64,000 nt of DNA from Melanocharis versteri (GCA_013397845.1 VZTG01004269.1:803606-867605); one strand, 5' to 3'. Positions 38,890 to 50,462 are shown, counted from the stretch's first letter. Notes: generated by a model not told the origin, from the sequence alone. A program made the numbers and translations.

Positions 38890-40220
38890 AATTTCACCCA
38901 TCTACCAGAAGGGTGGGAAGGAGGATCCTGTAAACTACAGGCCTGGCAGCCTGGCCTTGGTGTTGGGAAAGGTTATGGAACAGATTATCTTGAGTGCGAT
39001 CACACCACATGTACAGGACAGCCAGGGCATCAGGCCCAGCCAACATGGGTTTATGAAAGGCAGGTCCTGCTTGACCAATCTGATCTCCTTTCATGACCCA
39101 GGTAACTGATGAAAGGCTGTGGATGTAGTCTACACAGACTTCAGTAAAAGCTTCAATACTGTGTCCTACAGCATTCTCCTGGAGAGGCTGACAGGCCATG
39201 GCTCCGAGAGGTGCACTCTTTGCTGGGTAAAACACTGGCTGGATGGCCAGGTCCAGAGAGTGATGGCGAAAGGAACTAAACCCAATCAGCAGCCGGTTGC
39301 TAGTGGTGGTCCCCAGGGCTCAGCAATGGGGCCAGTCCTGTTTAATATCCTTACTGATGATCTGGACGTGGGGATCAAGTGCACCCTCAGTCAGTTTGCA
39401 GATGACACCAAGCTGGGCAGGAGTGTTTATCTGCCTGAGGTCAGGAAGGTTCTGCAGAAGGGTCTGGACAGGCTGGATCAGTGGACTGAAGCCAGTTGTA
39501 AGAGGTTCAACAACGCCAAGCACTGGGTCCTGCATCTGGATGACAACAACCCCTTGCAGAACTACAGGCTGGAGGCAGAGTGGCTGGAAAGCTGCCCAGC
39601 GGAAAATGACCTGGGGGTGCTGGTCAACAGCAGCTGAATATGGGCCAGTGTGTGCCCAGGTGGCCATGAAGGCCAATGGCATCCTGGCCTGTATCAGAAA
39701 TAGTGTGGCCAGCAGGACCAGGGCAGGGATTGTCCCCCTGGTGATGCTCTGGTGAGGCCGCACCTCGAGTCCTCTGACTGTTTATGAGCCCCTCACTACA
39801 AGGAAGACATTGAGGTGCTGGAGCACGTCCAGAGAAGGGCAATGGAGCTGGAATTGTTTATTCTGGGAAAAAGGAGGCTCAGGGTAGACCTTATCGCTCC
39901 CCACCTGAAAGGAGGTTGTAGGAAGGTGGAAATTGGCCTCTTTTCCCAGGCAATCAGCAACAGGACAAGAGGACACAGCCTGAAGTTGCACAAAGGTAGC
40001 TTCAGATTGGACACCTGGAAGAATTTCTTCATTGAATGGGTGGCAAAGCTCTGACATGGGCTACCCAGGGAGGTGGTAGTCACCATATTTGCTAGCATTC
40101 ACGAAATGACTGGATGTGGCACTTAGTGCTGTCGTTCAGCTGACGTGGTGGTGTTCGATCAAAGGCTGAACTCGATGATCTTGGACGTCTTTTTCAACAT
40201 TAACAATTCTATAAAAACCC
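38890..40220 (+). mobile_element. CR1 LINE, 5'-truncated, ~1.3 kb
   Basis: The longest transposon in the window. It starts inside the CR1 ORF2 reverse transcriptase region and runs through the C-terminal part of ORF2 into the 3' untranslated region. The end carries the 'GTGGTGGTGTTCGATCAAAG' and 'GAACTCGATGATCTTGGACG' blocks typical of avian CR1 and finishes near 'CAACATTAACAATTCTATAA', a degenerate form of the ATTCTATGA tail. It is on the plus strand. A C/A-rich low-complexity stretch follows immediately (about 40215-40271). Frameshifts and stops inactivate it (see the pseudogene entry). Confidence 0.95.
38924..40054 (+). pseudogene. broken CR1 ORF2 reverse transcriptase
   Basis: A single forward frame holds most of the CR1 reverse transcriptase in the expected order. 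An NYRPGSL-like block is followed by QHGFMKGRSCLTNL, then motif A as DFSKSFNTV, motif B as GGPQGSAMGPVLF, and the catalytic motif C as FADDTKLG with both aspartates present. Two adjacent TGA codons at about 39107-39112, where a small indel has disturbed a loop, split the fingers from the palm. From 39119 the frame is open for 172 codons, then stops at 39637. Another stop-free piece in the same frame (39815-40054) contains the C-terminal KRRLRVDLIA and RGHSLKLHKGSFRLD-like segments. It was once an RNA-dependent DNA polymerase for LINE retrotransposition and is now non-functional. The N-terminal endonuclease is lost through 5' truncation. Confidence 0.9.
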
Positions 40221-40240
40221 AAGCAACCCAAAACCAAAGC

Positions 40241-40271
40241 CCCTTCCCACTCACCCCCCCCAAAAAAAAAA
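40241..40271. repeat. C-run/A-run low-complexity tract
   Basis: A run of C residues followed directly by a run of about 11 A, just past the CR1 3' end, with GGAAAGGAAGG-type purine sequence after it. The position suggests slippage-prone sequence next to the LINE tail. Confidence 0.8.
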
Positions 40272-41369
40272 ACTGGGAAAGGAAGGAAAGGATAGAGCAC
40301 TCTATCAGCTTCAGCTTGTAGCATTCATTTTGATATAGTTGTCATTTAATGTTATCTCACTTTATAAACACTAACAAAAATATAACTATGTCCTCCACAA
40401 GCTCCTCCCTCAGCCTAATTTGGCATTGTGTTCATGTAAGTTAATCAGCAGATTTGAAAACATTAGATTGACTCACAGTTCTTGAGCTATTGATGACAGA
40501 GTGAAAGATTAGATCCCATAAAGTTCACTTTCTCTTGGAAAAGATGGATCAAAGGTGATATTTACATTTTAGAACATAGGAAGGAAAAAATATATTCATT
40601 CTCCCTTCTCTGGTAATGACAGCAATAAAATGTACCCACTGAAATAAGAATATGTCCTCAGATAAATATTTCTCTGCTTATGCACGGAAAAGAAAGCAAT
40701 TTTGGCAAGGAATTGAAAGAGAGTATTTGGGGACTAATCTCTGCTTTTGAAACTAAGGCAACATTAAAAAAGAATCACCAAATGTAATTATGACTACAGT
40801 AAAAAACAACCAAAACCAGAAAATGCCAACCTTATACAAAGCAATAAAAGCAGCAGAAGCCTTTATGTATTAATAGGTTTTATATTCTGGTCCCTTCTCC
40901 AGAGCCCAGAGAAAACAATCGGCAGATCACCACCTTCGAGACTTATTTCTCTGGCTAACATGTATCTGTAGTAAATCAAACAGCTGCCTTTCAGCTAAGG
41001 TACACAACTCTGACAGGAATTTCTTCTGTTGTTAATAAATTTAGTTACCAAGCTAAAAGACCAGTAAAACTTAGGTGCCAAAGTTAAGCTGGGTAATGAA
41101 AGCCCTCACTCAGCTGTGTTTAACCCTTGTTCGTCAAGATTTATTGTTCCCTCGAGGAGAGGATTTAAACCACGTTTTCTGTATCCCTGGAAAGTTCCCT
41201 TCTGTTCATTAGCCCCTGTGCTCACAGAGTACCACTATAAATAACAAATGTTAGTGAGTCTAGTGATTCAAATACTCATAATGCATGGGGATAGATAATA
41301 ATGATTCCTGCCACATTCTTGGACACAGTTCTGAAACTGCATAGCTCAATTAGGTGTAGTACACAAATG

Positions 41370-41421
41370 CCCAAATATCTTCTGAAACCCTCACACCCAA
41401 ATATCTTCTGAAACCCTCACA
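41370..41421 (+). repeat. perfect 26-bp tandem duplication
   Basis: Two identical 26-bp copies (41370-41395 and 41396-41421), each beginning CCCAAATATC and ending CCCTCACA, stand head to tail in unique sequence. With no mismatch between copies, the duplication looks recent or is an assembly or replication-slippage product. Confidence 0.93.
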
Positions 41422-43256
41422 CTGGGCTGTGATATCCAAATTTGTTCCTGACCAAAAAGCTATCCTGCCTCAAGTACACTAACTAGACTGTCTAGAGCTA
41501 ATTCAAGTATTTTTATGTGCACTGTATTATAATGCACCATGTACACTCATCTCTTTTCAAATACAAAGAAACAGGCTTAAAGCCTAAGAAAACAGATAAA
41601 AAGAAAAACCTCTGGAATAATTATTTGCCTGTGCTGAAAATCTGCTGAGATTTCATTCCATTTCCCTGTTTATGACACTAAGTAGTCCTGATGTTATCTT
41701 TTCAATTTCTTATTTTATCATTTTGCTATGCTACAAGGAGGGAGAAAATCAAAAACTGCAAGTTCGAAAAGTGTAGAATAAATTCACTCTTAGTTTTCCA
41801 AATCCCAGTCTTTGGATTTTTTAAAACCTATGTCAAATACAGTCAAGCTTGTAGGGTCAGGTAACAGTTTTTCTTTTATTTCTCTGGTATATGGAGTTAG
41901 ATAATATCAGGAGACAAAAAAGCATGATACTCTTTTCCCCCATGAAAATAAATAAAAAAAACCCCTTCACCATTACAAACAAAGTCTTCTTTTGAAGACA
42001 TCATGACAAACTATTCTAACAGAAAGACCATGCTACTAACTAGACAGTTACAGTCTCTCAAAAAAAGAAGTATATACTAGTTATCCTCCAGGAAGTAAAA
42101 TCATCTAGGAAATTGCATAGACTTCATATAGTTTTTCTGTTTGGTTAAAACAATTTTGCTTTAAAAAGTTGTTGACTTTTTTTCAAAACCCAAAAATTAC
42201 CATGCCAAGGATAAGAGCCAAACTGCTTCACAATGTATGCTGAAACGGAACAGATTGATTAGCTCAGTATTTTCCAAAATCCAAATATTCTTTCCTGAAA
42301 TTACTTAACCTGCAGTTTCTCATCTTGGATTTGTAAGCTACCTCACCATAAGAAAAGAGGATTTGCAGACCAACCAGCTCACACTATTCCAGACCGTTCA
42401 GTGGAAGCCCGGCTATCATCTTTTCTCCTGCCACTCAGGCAAGAGCTGCATTTGACCCCTGCATTTCCTTCCTTTATCACTCATGATCTCCAGGTTTGAG
42501 CCACCAAAAGGCCTTCTGAGGCTTAAGATTACTTTGCTGGGTGATTGATGCAGATATTGCCTTAGGCATGTATGATGGAAATACACAAGACTCATCTATT
42601 TTTTGAATGAAACAAGATACTGGATCTATCGAGCAACTTGCAGGCACAAGCACGAATTCTGATACAACTTAACTGCCAATTTCCCTTTAGAGTATTCAAA
42701 AACTTGAAAGTAAATCTTCCAAGTGTTCCCACCCCAACAAATGGAAGAAGTTGAAGATACCTTTGTTTGTCTGCATGTTTGCACCTTTGCAGAGCATTGG
42801 CTATAATGAAGAAAGTCAGGCAGAAATGTAACTACAGTATTTCTTCTCCGCTACATTTTTGTTCTGTTACAGCAACCACTCAGGAAAAAAAAAAAAGAAA
42901 CTAAATTCTCCCAAAGGAGGAAAAAATCCCAGAACATTAAGAGAACACATTCACTTACATGGCAAAAAAAGATTACTTAAGAAAAGTGCTTGAAGAATTT
43001 AATGAATAATGTTTTGTGCTGTCTCTAAATCTTTTGAATTACTCACTAAACAATGTTGCATTAACCAGACATCACTCAAGTCACAGAACAGACTCAGGTC
43101 AGGAATCACACTCTGCTCGTATCTCAGATTTTGTCCCCAGTGAAGTCTTTAACTGGAGAAAACTGATTTTTAATGTCTAGCTGATGAAAATTTCCTACCT
43201 AGTATTTCACTGGTGGTTTATTTTTGATTTCTTTACAAAAGATAACCACTTTAAAA

Positions 43257-43276
43257 ATATATATATATGTGTGTGT
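43257..43276. repeat. (AT)n(GT)n microsatellite
   Basis: An AT dinucleotide run passes into a short GT run, then ATCTATCTA. A small compound microsatellite. Confidence 0.8.
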
Positions 43277-45219
43277 ATCTATCTAGCTATTTTAAAAACC
43301 CCACAATATAAAGAGCTTTATGGCTGTTGTTCAGTGAATCAGCTATTCAGATCAAATTTCTAAAAGCCTCTGAAGAATGAGGCAACAGTTTAGATACTAC
43401 TTGTTCTTAACATTCAGAAAACAGAAGTGGAAGAGACTGGTAAATTTATACGTAAAATCTTGTTAACAAATATGGAAGAGACTTGGAAAGTGCTCTAAGA
43501 AGTGACAGAATCTCTCTTCTATACATATAAACTTGGTAATTGAATGGTCTTTGAATGGGAAGTTCTGCGTGACTAAAAAATGAAAAGACAAATATGGGTA
43601 AATTGTTGGTAATTTACAGCTCTCTTTGCAGATTTAAGATTTTCCACTGATAAATTTCCAGCCAACTGCTTTGAATATATAACTTGCCTGAAGTAGCTTT
43701 TGAAAATCTGGTTACCTGCCTAGGTGATTATGAAGCTGACATTTACTGTATGCGCAATTATGGAATATACAGTGTCACTGCTTTCAAATGTCACCACTTT
43801 GGTACCGTTTTTATCCTGCAGAAAGTGTCCTTGCCTCCCTTGAGAGCTATGATCTTATTCAACTAATACCAATGAACACTAGCAAAATATTTACAAAAGC
43901 AATTAGCTCTTCTGAGTGTCTAATTTGACACCTTCAAAGGGTCGCATTTTAGGGATGAAGCTGTCAAACCTCCGGAAAAAAAGCCCCGTTACAAGGTCCA
44001 CCTTGTCTCAGTGTGGTACTTAAAATTTTTACTCTGAAAAAGCTTGGGTTCTCCTTTTTGTCTACATTATGTACAGATATAATGCTATATGATAAGACAA
44101 AAGGTGACAGATATGCATGTAACCTTACTCATGAGAGTTGATAAGGGAAATCTCACAAGACTTTAATAAAAGAGACAGGGACATTTTTTGTAGAATAAAA
44201 TTCCTCCTCACTTTTCTAAATACAGGTTCCCAGTGTGTGTTTAGCTTATACTAAGGGGAAGACAGCATTTTTTTCTGTCTAGATCAGTATTTTCACAGTA
44301 ATAATATGCAATTACTACTAATTTGAAGTACCCTTTTTCACTCTTGACAGAGTATCCATCCATTTTTCAGCATCTGGCATTTTAAATTAAATAAATGATT
44401 AAATAAAAGAGTAGTTTATACCTCTGTATGTCAGGCTTTATTTTAAGGAACATGTTGTTTGAAAAGGCCTCAAAAATTTTCTCATTTTTCATTCTAAACT
44501 CTTCTTGCTGGCTGCCATCCCTTCTGACTTGGAAACTTTCTTCATTCTAATATTAAATTATGAGCGTCAGAGATTGCTAAAAACCCTGCATCAAAATTAA
44601 TCTTTTTCCTAGATATTTTGGAATGAAAATTCTTCAGAGATATTTTTGTGACGGTATGTGTTTGCAACTGTGGCAATGCAGAAATAGTTCTAAAGAAAGA
44701 AATAAAAATAAGCAAATTCACTTTCCTTGTCTGGATACTATTTTTTCTTCCACACATGCAAAACTGACTTTTATGGTCAGTTTCTTTGAACTCTGCTATA
44801 TGCTCTAGGAAAAAAACTATTATAAGCAGTGTAGATGGTTCCAGGGGAATTATTTCGGTTAGAATAAGCAGCAATTTTACTTGACCTATGAAGTCAATAT
44901 TGAAGTGAAGGTTTGGTCTTAAAATGACAACAACTGAGAACCATTTTTTAATAGAAATCCTATTAAATGTTTTCATTTCATAACAGTGCCTACAGTTATT
45001 CCATGTCTTTTGCCGAGAAAACCTGTCTATTGAGTAAAACTTCACAAAGCTTTACAAAAATTTTGTCCACCAGAGGTACTGATGTTTTGTGATCACACGG
45101 CTAAACATGCACAGTGCCTTGAAAGCAGCATCTACCGTGAAGGGCTGCTGATGCTCAAAAGGGCGCCTTTACTGCTAACATGTTCTGGGGAAAAAGTTAT
45201 CTTCATGGGTAGCTTCTTC

Positions 45220-45242
45220 AACATTAGGTACCTCCTAATGTT
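45220..45242. repeat. 9-bp perfect inverted repeat
   Basis: AACATTAGG and CCTAATGTT are separated by TACCT, giving a perfect 9-bp stem with a 5-nt loop. It may be a chance hairpin. It lies just outside the candidate acceptor discussed for the DIAPH3 3' end. Confidence 0.7.
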
Positions 45243-46990
45243 AGCTACGTACAGCTAAGGAAAAGACAGCAATGCACACAGACTTAAGGAAAAATCAGGT
45301 TGAAATGCCAATCATAGCTTGCTGTCATATACAAAGATGAAATAAAAATGACCTCTACGTGGTTACACTGTTTCAAGAACTAAGAGGAGCTTGAGCTTAC
45401 TGTCAGCTTCTCTTGTCAAAAATCAGGTAGCAGAGACAGTAATATGAATATCAGATGACAGTTCTATTAAAAATATGAGATGAAAAGAATCCAACAAACA
45501 AAAAAGGGTTTCCTTATGCTTAATTGGGACAGAATGACATTGCTACATAAGGGTTTTATTTAACAGAAGTCTTCAAAATGCTTCAGACAACATGTGACAT
45601 AAAGATTATTCTATTGTGTATAGATCTACTGAACAAACAGCTTTAACAATTACAACCATCTCTTACCATGGAAGTTTGATCTCAATATAGAAACAAGACC
45701 TTTTTGTCACCTTTAGAAATGTAGTCCACAATGCAATTACGGATTGTGACAGAAAGATTTCTTTCAACCTCTGCAGTCTCAAAAAGCAATCTGTATTTTT
45801 TTGCTTGCATTTTATTATAGCTTTTCTTTACTCACAGCATTTTTAATACGATCTGCTTGTAAAGATAAACTCCTTCTGCTGTATCGAGGTATGTGTTTAT
45901 ATGCAATCAAGGCTGCATCTCAAATTTGTATTCATGCAATTCAGGTAGTATTAGCTTGGCTAATGCTACCGCAAATAAATGCGTAGCCATAGCAGCTGAG
46001 AACTTGATGCAGGCTGCAAAACCTGACCAAAAACTTAGTGAATAATGCAGCTTTCTGTGCGGCAGTGGGCTCTGCCCTGCCTCGGATATGCTGCTCAATG
46101 TATCTGAACTTCAGTAGCTTGAAATAAACATACAAGCTGCAGATATGCCTTGAATCTTGTTGTAAATAATTGATAAACTCAGATCAGCCATAGCTATTAG
46201 CTGCTTGAAATGATCTTCTAATGTGCAAAATCATGATCACTGAAAATTAAGTGTTTTCTTCTGCTCCCTAAATAAAATAAAAGAGCTCCTCCGTTAGATG
46301 CTATTGAATCTTAAGCACACCATTAAAACTATACCAATACTCTGCTTGTGTCAAACAGTGCTCTGAATAGGAATTACAGCAAAAGCATATACCACAATAT
46401 TTACTGCGGTCAGTCCTTGGCCCTTTGCAGTTAAAGCAAACTGTAACATTAACAGGTAGTTTTGCACGTTGTTGCAATTCAGTTGGTAATTTAAAAATAC
46501 AAAATACTATGAATGGGAACAAAATATACCAATCATATCTATATCAACTAAAATCTAGTGTATATTATTTGTCTTCTTAAGGCATTAAAACATTTCCAAG
46601 ATTTAGCAATTCCAAATGTATATTATTTCTGTTAGTTATGCAGCAGCACTTTTTCTCCACAAGAATTATTGTGACTTGATGTGCCTTGTCACAAGCATTA
46701 AAAATACAACTGGTAATTCTGATCACAAAAATAGAGCAGATTTAAACTTGACAAAACCTACATATCATGGCAGAAAGAGGCAATCTGTTCAATAACAGAA
46801 GAATGCAGTAGGATTAAAAATAAAATGACACACATTTGTGTACCATGGGATGCTGCATGAGAACCAGTACTCCTTTTTAATCAGAGGTATCAGCTGAACA
46901 CTACCAGAGCTTTCAGGGAAGCTCAACAGATCATGAAGAGAAAAAATGGCTCATGCAATAGCTAGCATTTCACTAAATTTATTACTCCTC

Positions 46991-47006
46991 CTTTTTTTTT
47001 TTTTTT
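46991..47006. repeat. poly(T) run
   Basis: An uninterrupted run of about 15 T followed by CCCC. A minor homopolymer. Confidence 0.8.
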
Positions 47007-47295
47007 CCCCTTAAGCTGTCTATTTAGTTAAAGGAAACAATTTCAGTTCTCAGTTCTAGACCTAAGCAGCATTGGCTTGCTCCTCTGTATTACTGTTTTA
47101 CAGGGTTTGGCTAAGCCTAAAAAGCAAATGCCAGTTTGTTACCTAGTGTAACATACTGAGAATGACATTGGCAATGGTTAGAAAAATTTCCTTCCTTCTT
47201 CCATTTATATGACAGCTATGGAGAAAGTGTGCATTCAGGCTGTATTTCTCTCCCTTGTCATGCCCTGTGAGACATGGAACCAGTTTCCTGTCCTG

Positions 47296-47742
47296 TGTTT
47301 GTGTGGGATAGAGTTAATTTCCTTCCTAGTAGCTGGTACAGTGCTCTGTTTTGAATTGAGTCTACGAAAGATGTTGATAACGCACCAATGTTTTGGCTGT
47401 TGCTCAGCAGTGCTTCCCCTAAGTCAAGGAATTTTCAGGTTCACATGCTCTGCATGTGCCCTGTTCAGTAAGCAGGGGCACAAGAAGCTGGGGGAAGCAT
47501 AGCTGGGACAGCTGACACGAACTCCTCAAAGGGATATTCCAAACTATATGGCATCAGGCTCAGCATAGAAACTAAGGAAGTTGGTCAGGAGATGTTGATC
47601 GCTGGGAAGAGACTGGCTCGGCATTGGTCCACAATGCTGAGCAATTGTATTGCATATCACTTGTTTCTCTTGCGTTTCATTCCTCTCCCTCCCTCCACTT
47701 TTTACTTCTCCTCCTTCTTCTCCTCCCTATTATTACTACTAC

Positions 47743-47784
<42 letters not shown>

Positions 47785-47903
47785 CTTATTTCAATTATTA
47801 CACTGTTCTTTTCTCGACTCGTGAGTTTTACCTTTTTCCATCCCACCAGGGAAGACAGAGCGTGTGGCTGCAAGGTACTTAATTGCTGGCTGGGGTTATA
47901 ACA
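47296..47903 (+). mobile_element. solo ERVL-type LTR (avian), ~600 bp
   Basis: Plus-strand long terminal repeat of a widespread avian ERVL-like family. The 5' part has the diagnostic 'GTGGGATAGAGTTAATTTCC' and 'GTAGCTGGTACAGTGCTCTG' blocks, the middle 'GGCACAAGAAGCTGGGGGAA', then 'AAAGGGATATTCCAAACTAT' and 'CAGGCTCAGCATAGAAACTA', where the usual TATA box (TATAAA) has decayed to ATAGAAA. The 3' part has 'TCGTGAGTTTTACCTTTTTC' and 'TCCCACCAGGGAAG', and ends at 'GGCTGGGGTTATAACA'. The element opens with TG and closes with CA, as LTRs do. No internal gag-pol sequence or second LTR lies beside it, so it is a solo LTR left by recombination. I could not identify a clean target-site duplication. Confidence 0.88.
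47680..47784. repeat. pyrimidine tract and (TAT)n microsatellite inside the LTR
   Basis: A CT-rich stretch (47680-47728) leads into about 18 TAT/ACT units (47729-47784). In most copies of this LTR family the region is T-rich with only a few such units, so here it has expanded. Poly-Leu, poly-Ile and poly-Tyr frames across it are artefacts of the repeat. Confidence 0.88.
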
Positions 47904-47909
47904 CTCTTT

Positions 47910-50440
47910 ACGCTTGGGTCTGATTTGGTTTCCGTTTTCTTTAGAGAAATACCTTTAATCATAAAGACTAAACTAGATTTTATTAATTTGGTTGGTTGTG
48001 CTTTGAAACAGAAGAGATTAGTTAGAACTTGATGGCATCTGCCCAACAGAGATTACTACACTCTTAAAGGATTCACGATAGACAATTCAAGTCATGGCTT
48101 GTAATTCTTTTTGACTGCATGATGAATCCTAGGTATGAATCTGCAGTATGCATTAATAGAGTATATCTACTAAATGTGAATATGTTTGTCTCAGCAGCAT
48201 AAACAGTACCCAAACCAGCCAAAACCAGCAGAGAAGCAAACATGGAAAGTGCTTGAATTGCTACTTATGGACTTTCAGCAATCTCCACATATTTTAGCCT
48301 CACAGCAAGACAGTGGTTTTTTTCCCATGATATAAAATTTGGCATCCATTTGAAGTTTTACGTTGGGAAAAAAATAGCAAATTAGGAACAACCAAGCCAA
48401 TACTTCTGTCTAATGACATACCCCAGTTTTTCTGAAGGGAGCTGAAGTCACAGACTCCTTGCTTGTATGGTGTATATGTAACAGACCACTATATAGAGCA
48501 TTCATCACTTATTATACACATATAGATAGAAAACACAGGCTACTGAGTATTTATCTATACATCAGATATAAAGTGCAAGAAAAAATGATACAGAGAACAA
48601 TACTGACAGTATACATTGTTGAACTCAGAAACAGAAAATTGAAGAAACTTTATCATTATAATTCCTGTCTTGACTGACCACATTAACTTCATTAAGTTTA
48701 TTACTATTATCCAAAATTGACTTTGACACTCAGGGTCCAGCATTCATTCCAGACAGTATGTAACCTAAATGACCATATACTTCTACTAAAAAGGAAAAAA
48801 AGGCTTTGAACTCACCATAATCTACACCAGGTTTAGTGCTCTGTTTGGCTCAAAGTAGGAAGACGCAATACGTAGATATTGTGACAAGTGCCAACAAATC
48901 AAAAACATGCTAATGAATTCCTTAAAAGCAAGATCAGAGCTGTACTGGCCTGTTCCTGAGCTAACAAGACAGGTGAAAGAAACATTGAGTTCATTTCAAA
49001 ATGTCTTGGAATTAGACTGCCTCAAAATACTCTGTGGAAAAACCGACTTTGGTAAAAACAACAAAAAATCCAAGAGTTTACTTTTACTCTTCTCTCCAAA
49101 TCAGATATCTGAACTCCAAACTTTAGAACTAAATTATATCCATCTGATGTACATATCTCTCCATGGCTTAGACTAAGATTTTTCAGCATTAAAATTTTGG
49201 TGAGTGTGTTAGTTTGTTTTTCTTGTTTTGGTCTTTAATCTGAAACATGACCATAACATTTGACCAAAGGCAGTTAGTTTCAAAACTGGAAGCTACAGTC
49301 TGTCCAAAGACAGCTACCTGGATAGAATGTGCTGATAAAAAGCAGTATTCAATATGACTGCTCTTACAAGCAGAAACACTTACAGGACAAATTCAGATGT
49401 GCTCTATAGTCATTACTCAAATATCAATATGTTATATTCTAGACAAGTACCTGTCAAATAGACTTTATTTCTCTTTGATCCAATTTCTGTAATTATCTAC
49501 AAACTGTCCTTCCAGCTCTATTTTCTTCAATTTTGTGTTTATAATGCCAAATTCAACAGGTTTGGGGTTTTTTTGCTACAGTCACTTACAGAAATAAGCA
49601 CTTAAACATGAGGTATAACTAATATAATCAATTTTATGAATCTGCTTTATAAAACCCACACTGTATTTAAATATCAAAAAGTAGTGCAATCTGCTTTAAA
49701 AACTAAGAGAGAAGATTTTTTCCCCCCCTAACTAAAATTCTCTTTAACAGAAGGACTACAGATATAAACTTTTTCCTGAGACCACTAGTCATGAGCAACT
49801 GAGTCACGCTGGACTCTTCAAGCTTAATTAAAACACAGTCAATATAGTAATACTCTGTAGACTGACTATCTAACAAAGCTAAGAGGCAAGAACAAGACCT
49901 ACCGATTACAGTGAGAGAGTTCAGCAGTTTATGAATTAACATTTACTATAACTTTGTTGTTACAACACTCCTTTTGCATTATACTGATAAACCATAGCTT
50001 AAACCATTCCAGCTATAGCACCAAGAAAACTAAGACAAAGAAACACAGAATGAATGCTAAAAGTTCTCAGATTTGGTATAATAGGCACTTAGTAACACTT
50101 AAAACATTATGCAATCTCTGCTTTCTATTACAGTTCCATAACTGTATGAATATTAATTGAATATTAATTCAATATAATTGAATATTAATTCTTAAGGATT
50201 GAAAAAGTACTACAGTTTAAAAACATAATCAAAATTTAAGTAAATAAAAATCCCACAAAAGGTAGAAGAGCTTTGCAGAATAATCAGTAAGTATAGTTTC
50301 AGGACATAATATTCAGACAATTCTTAAAAAGCAAGTTCGATATGGTTTAGTACTCCACTAATATACAAAACTGTAAAAATTATCACAGCAGTCTTGAAAG
50401 CACAGATCAACTACATAAGCTAAGCTAAGAAGTGCATGCA
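47910..50440. other. non-coding DNA immediately 3' of DIAPH3 exons
   Basis: AT-rich, with no recognised exon. If the DIAPH3 read-through form is used, the upper part would be its 3' untranslated region. A canonical poly(A) signal for the minus strand (AATAAA, seen as TTTATT at 49464-49469) lies about 975 nt past that stop codon. Usage is not shown by sequence alone. Confidence 0.5.
50148..50190. repeat. AT-rich 11-bp tandem repeat, four units
   Basis: GAATATTAATT occurs at 50148-50158, 50159-50169 and 50180-50190, with a diverged 10-bp unit CAATATAATT between the second and third. It lies about 250 bp beyond the DIAPH3 read-through stop on the minus strand. Confidence 0.9.
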
Positions 50441-50442
50441 AT

Positions 50443-50462
50443 TCATGAATATGGTTCATTAC
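50443..50462 (-). other. DIAPH3: possible DIAPH3 read-through tail (intron-retention isoform)
   Basis: If the donor after the DIAPH3 tail exon is not used, translation continues in frame for six residues, GNEPYS, counting the glycine codon that spans the exon end, and then meets TGA at 50445-50443. I recall a mammalian DIAPH3 isoform ending CNHGNKPYL, which differs here at two of six residues. Agreement of tail length, sequence and stop position is more than expected for random intron sequence. This suggests a real alternative C-terminus, probably with a downstream polyadenylation site. The comparison rests on memory and should be confirmed by alignment. Confidence 0.5.

Larger units (their letters stand above)
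40275..47290. other. non-coding DNA, no secure gene
   Basis: AT-rich spacer between the CR1 and the solo LTR. It lies 3' of the recognised DIAPH3 exons on the DIAPH3 strand, so a missed 3' exon or UTR could be here. One weak candidate (acceptor near 45185-45186, short frame to a stop at 45132) is discussed in the findings. A minus-strand 167-codon frame at 44542-45045 has no domain, is AT-biased and is not supported as a gene. A cysteine-rich minus-strand frame at 46301-46522 is also noted in the findings. Confidence 0.5.

Noticed and set aside
39320..40098. Several antisense frames of 72-147 codons
   Set aside because: They are the opposite strand of the CR1 reverse transcriptase, whose sense frame carries the recognised motifs.
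44542..45045. 167-codon minus-strand frame, the longest apart from the CR1 reverse transcriptase
   Set aside because: Low-complexity AT-biased composition, no domain and no similarity to the DIAPH3 C-terminus. It does not join to the DIAPH3 exons in a supported way.
47592..47901. Plus-strand frames with poly-Leu, poly-Ile and poly-Tyr
   Set aside because: All three frames are open only because of the TAT microsatellite inside the solo LTR.
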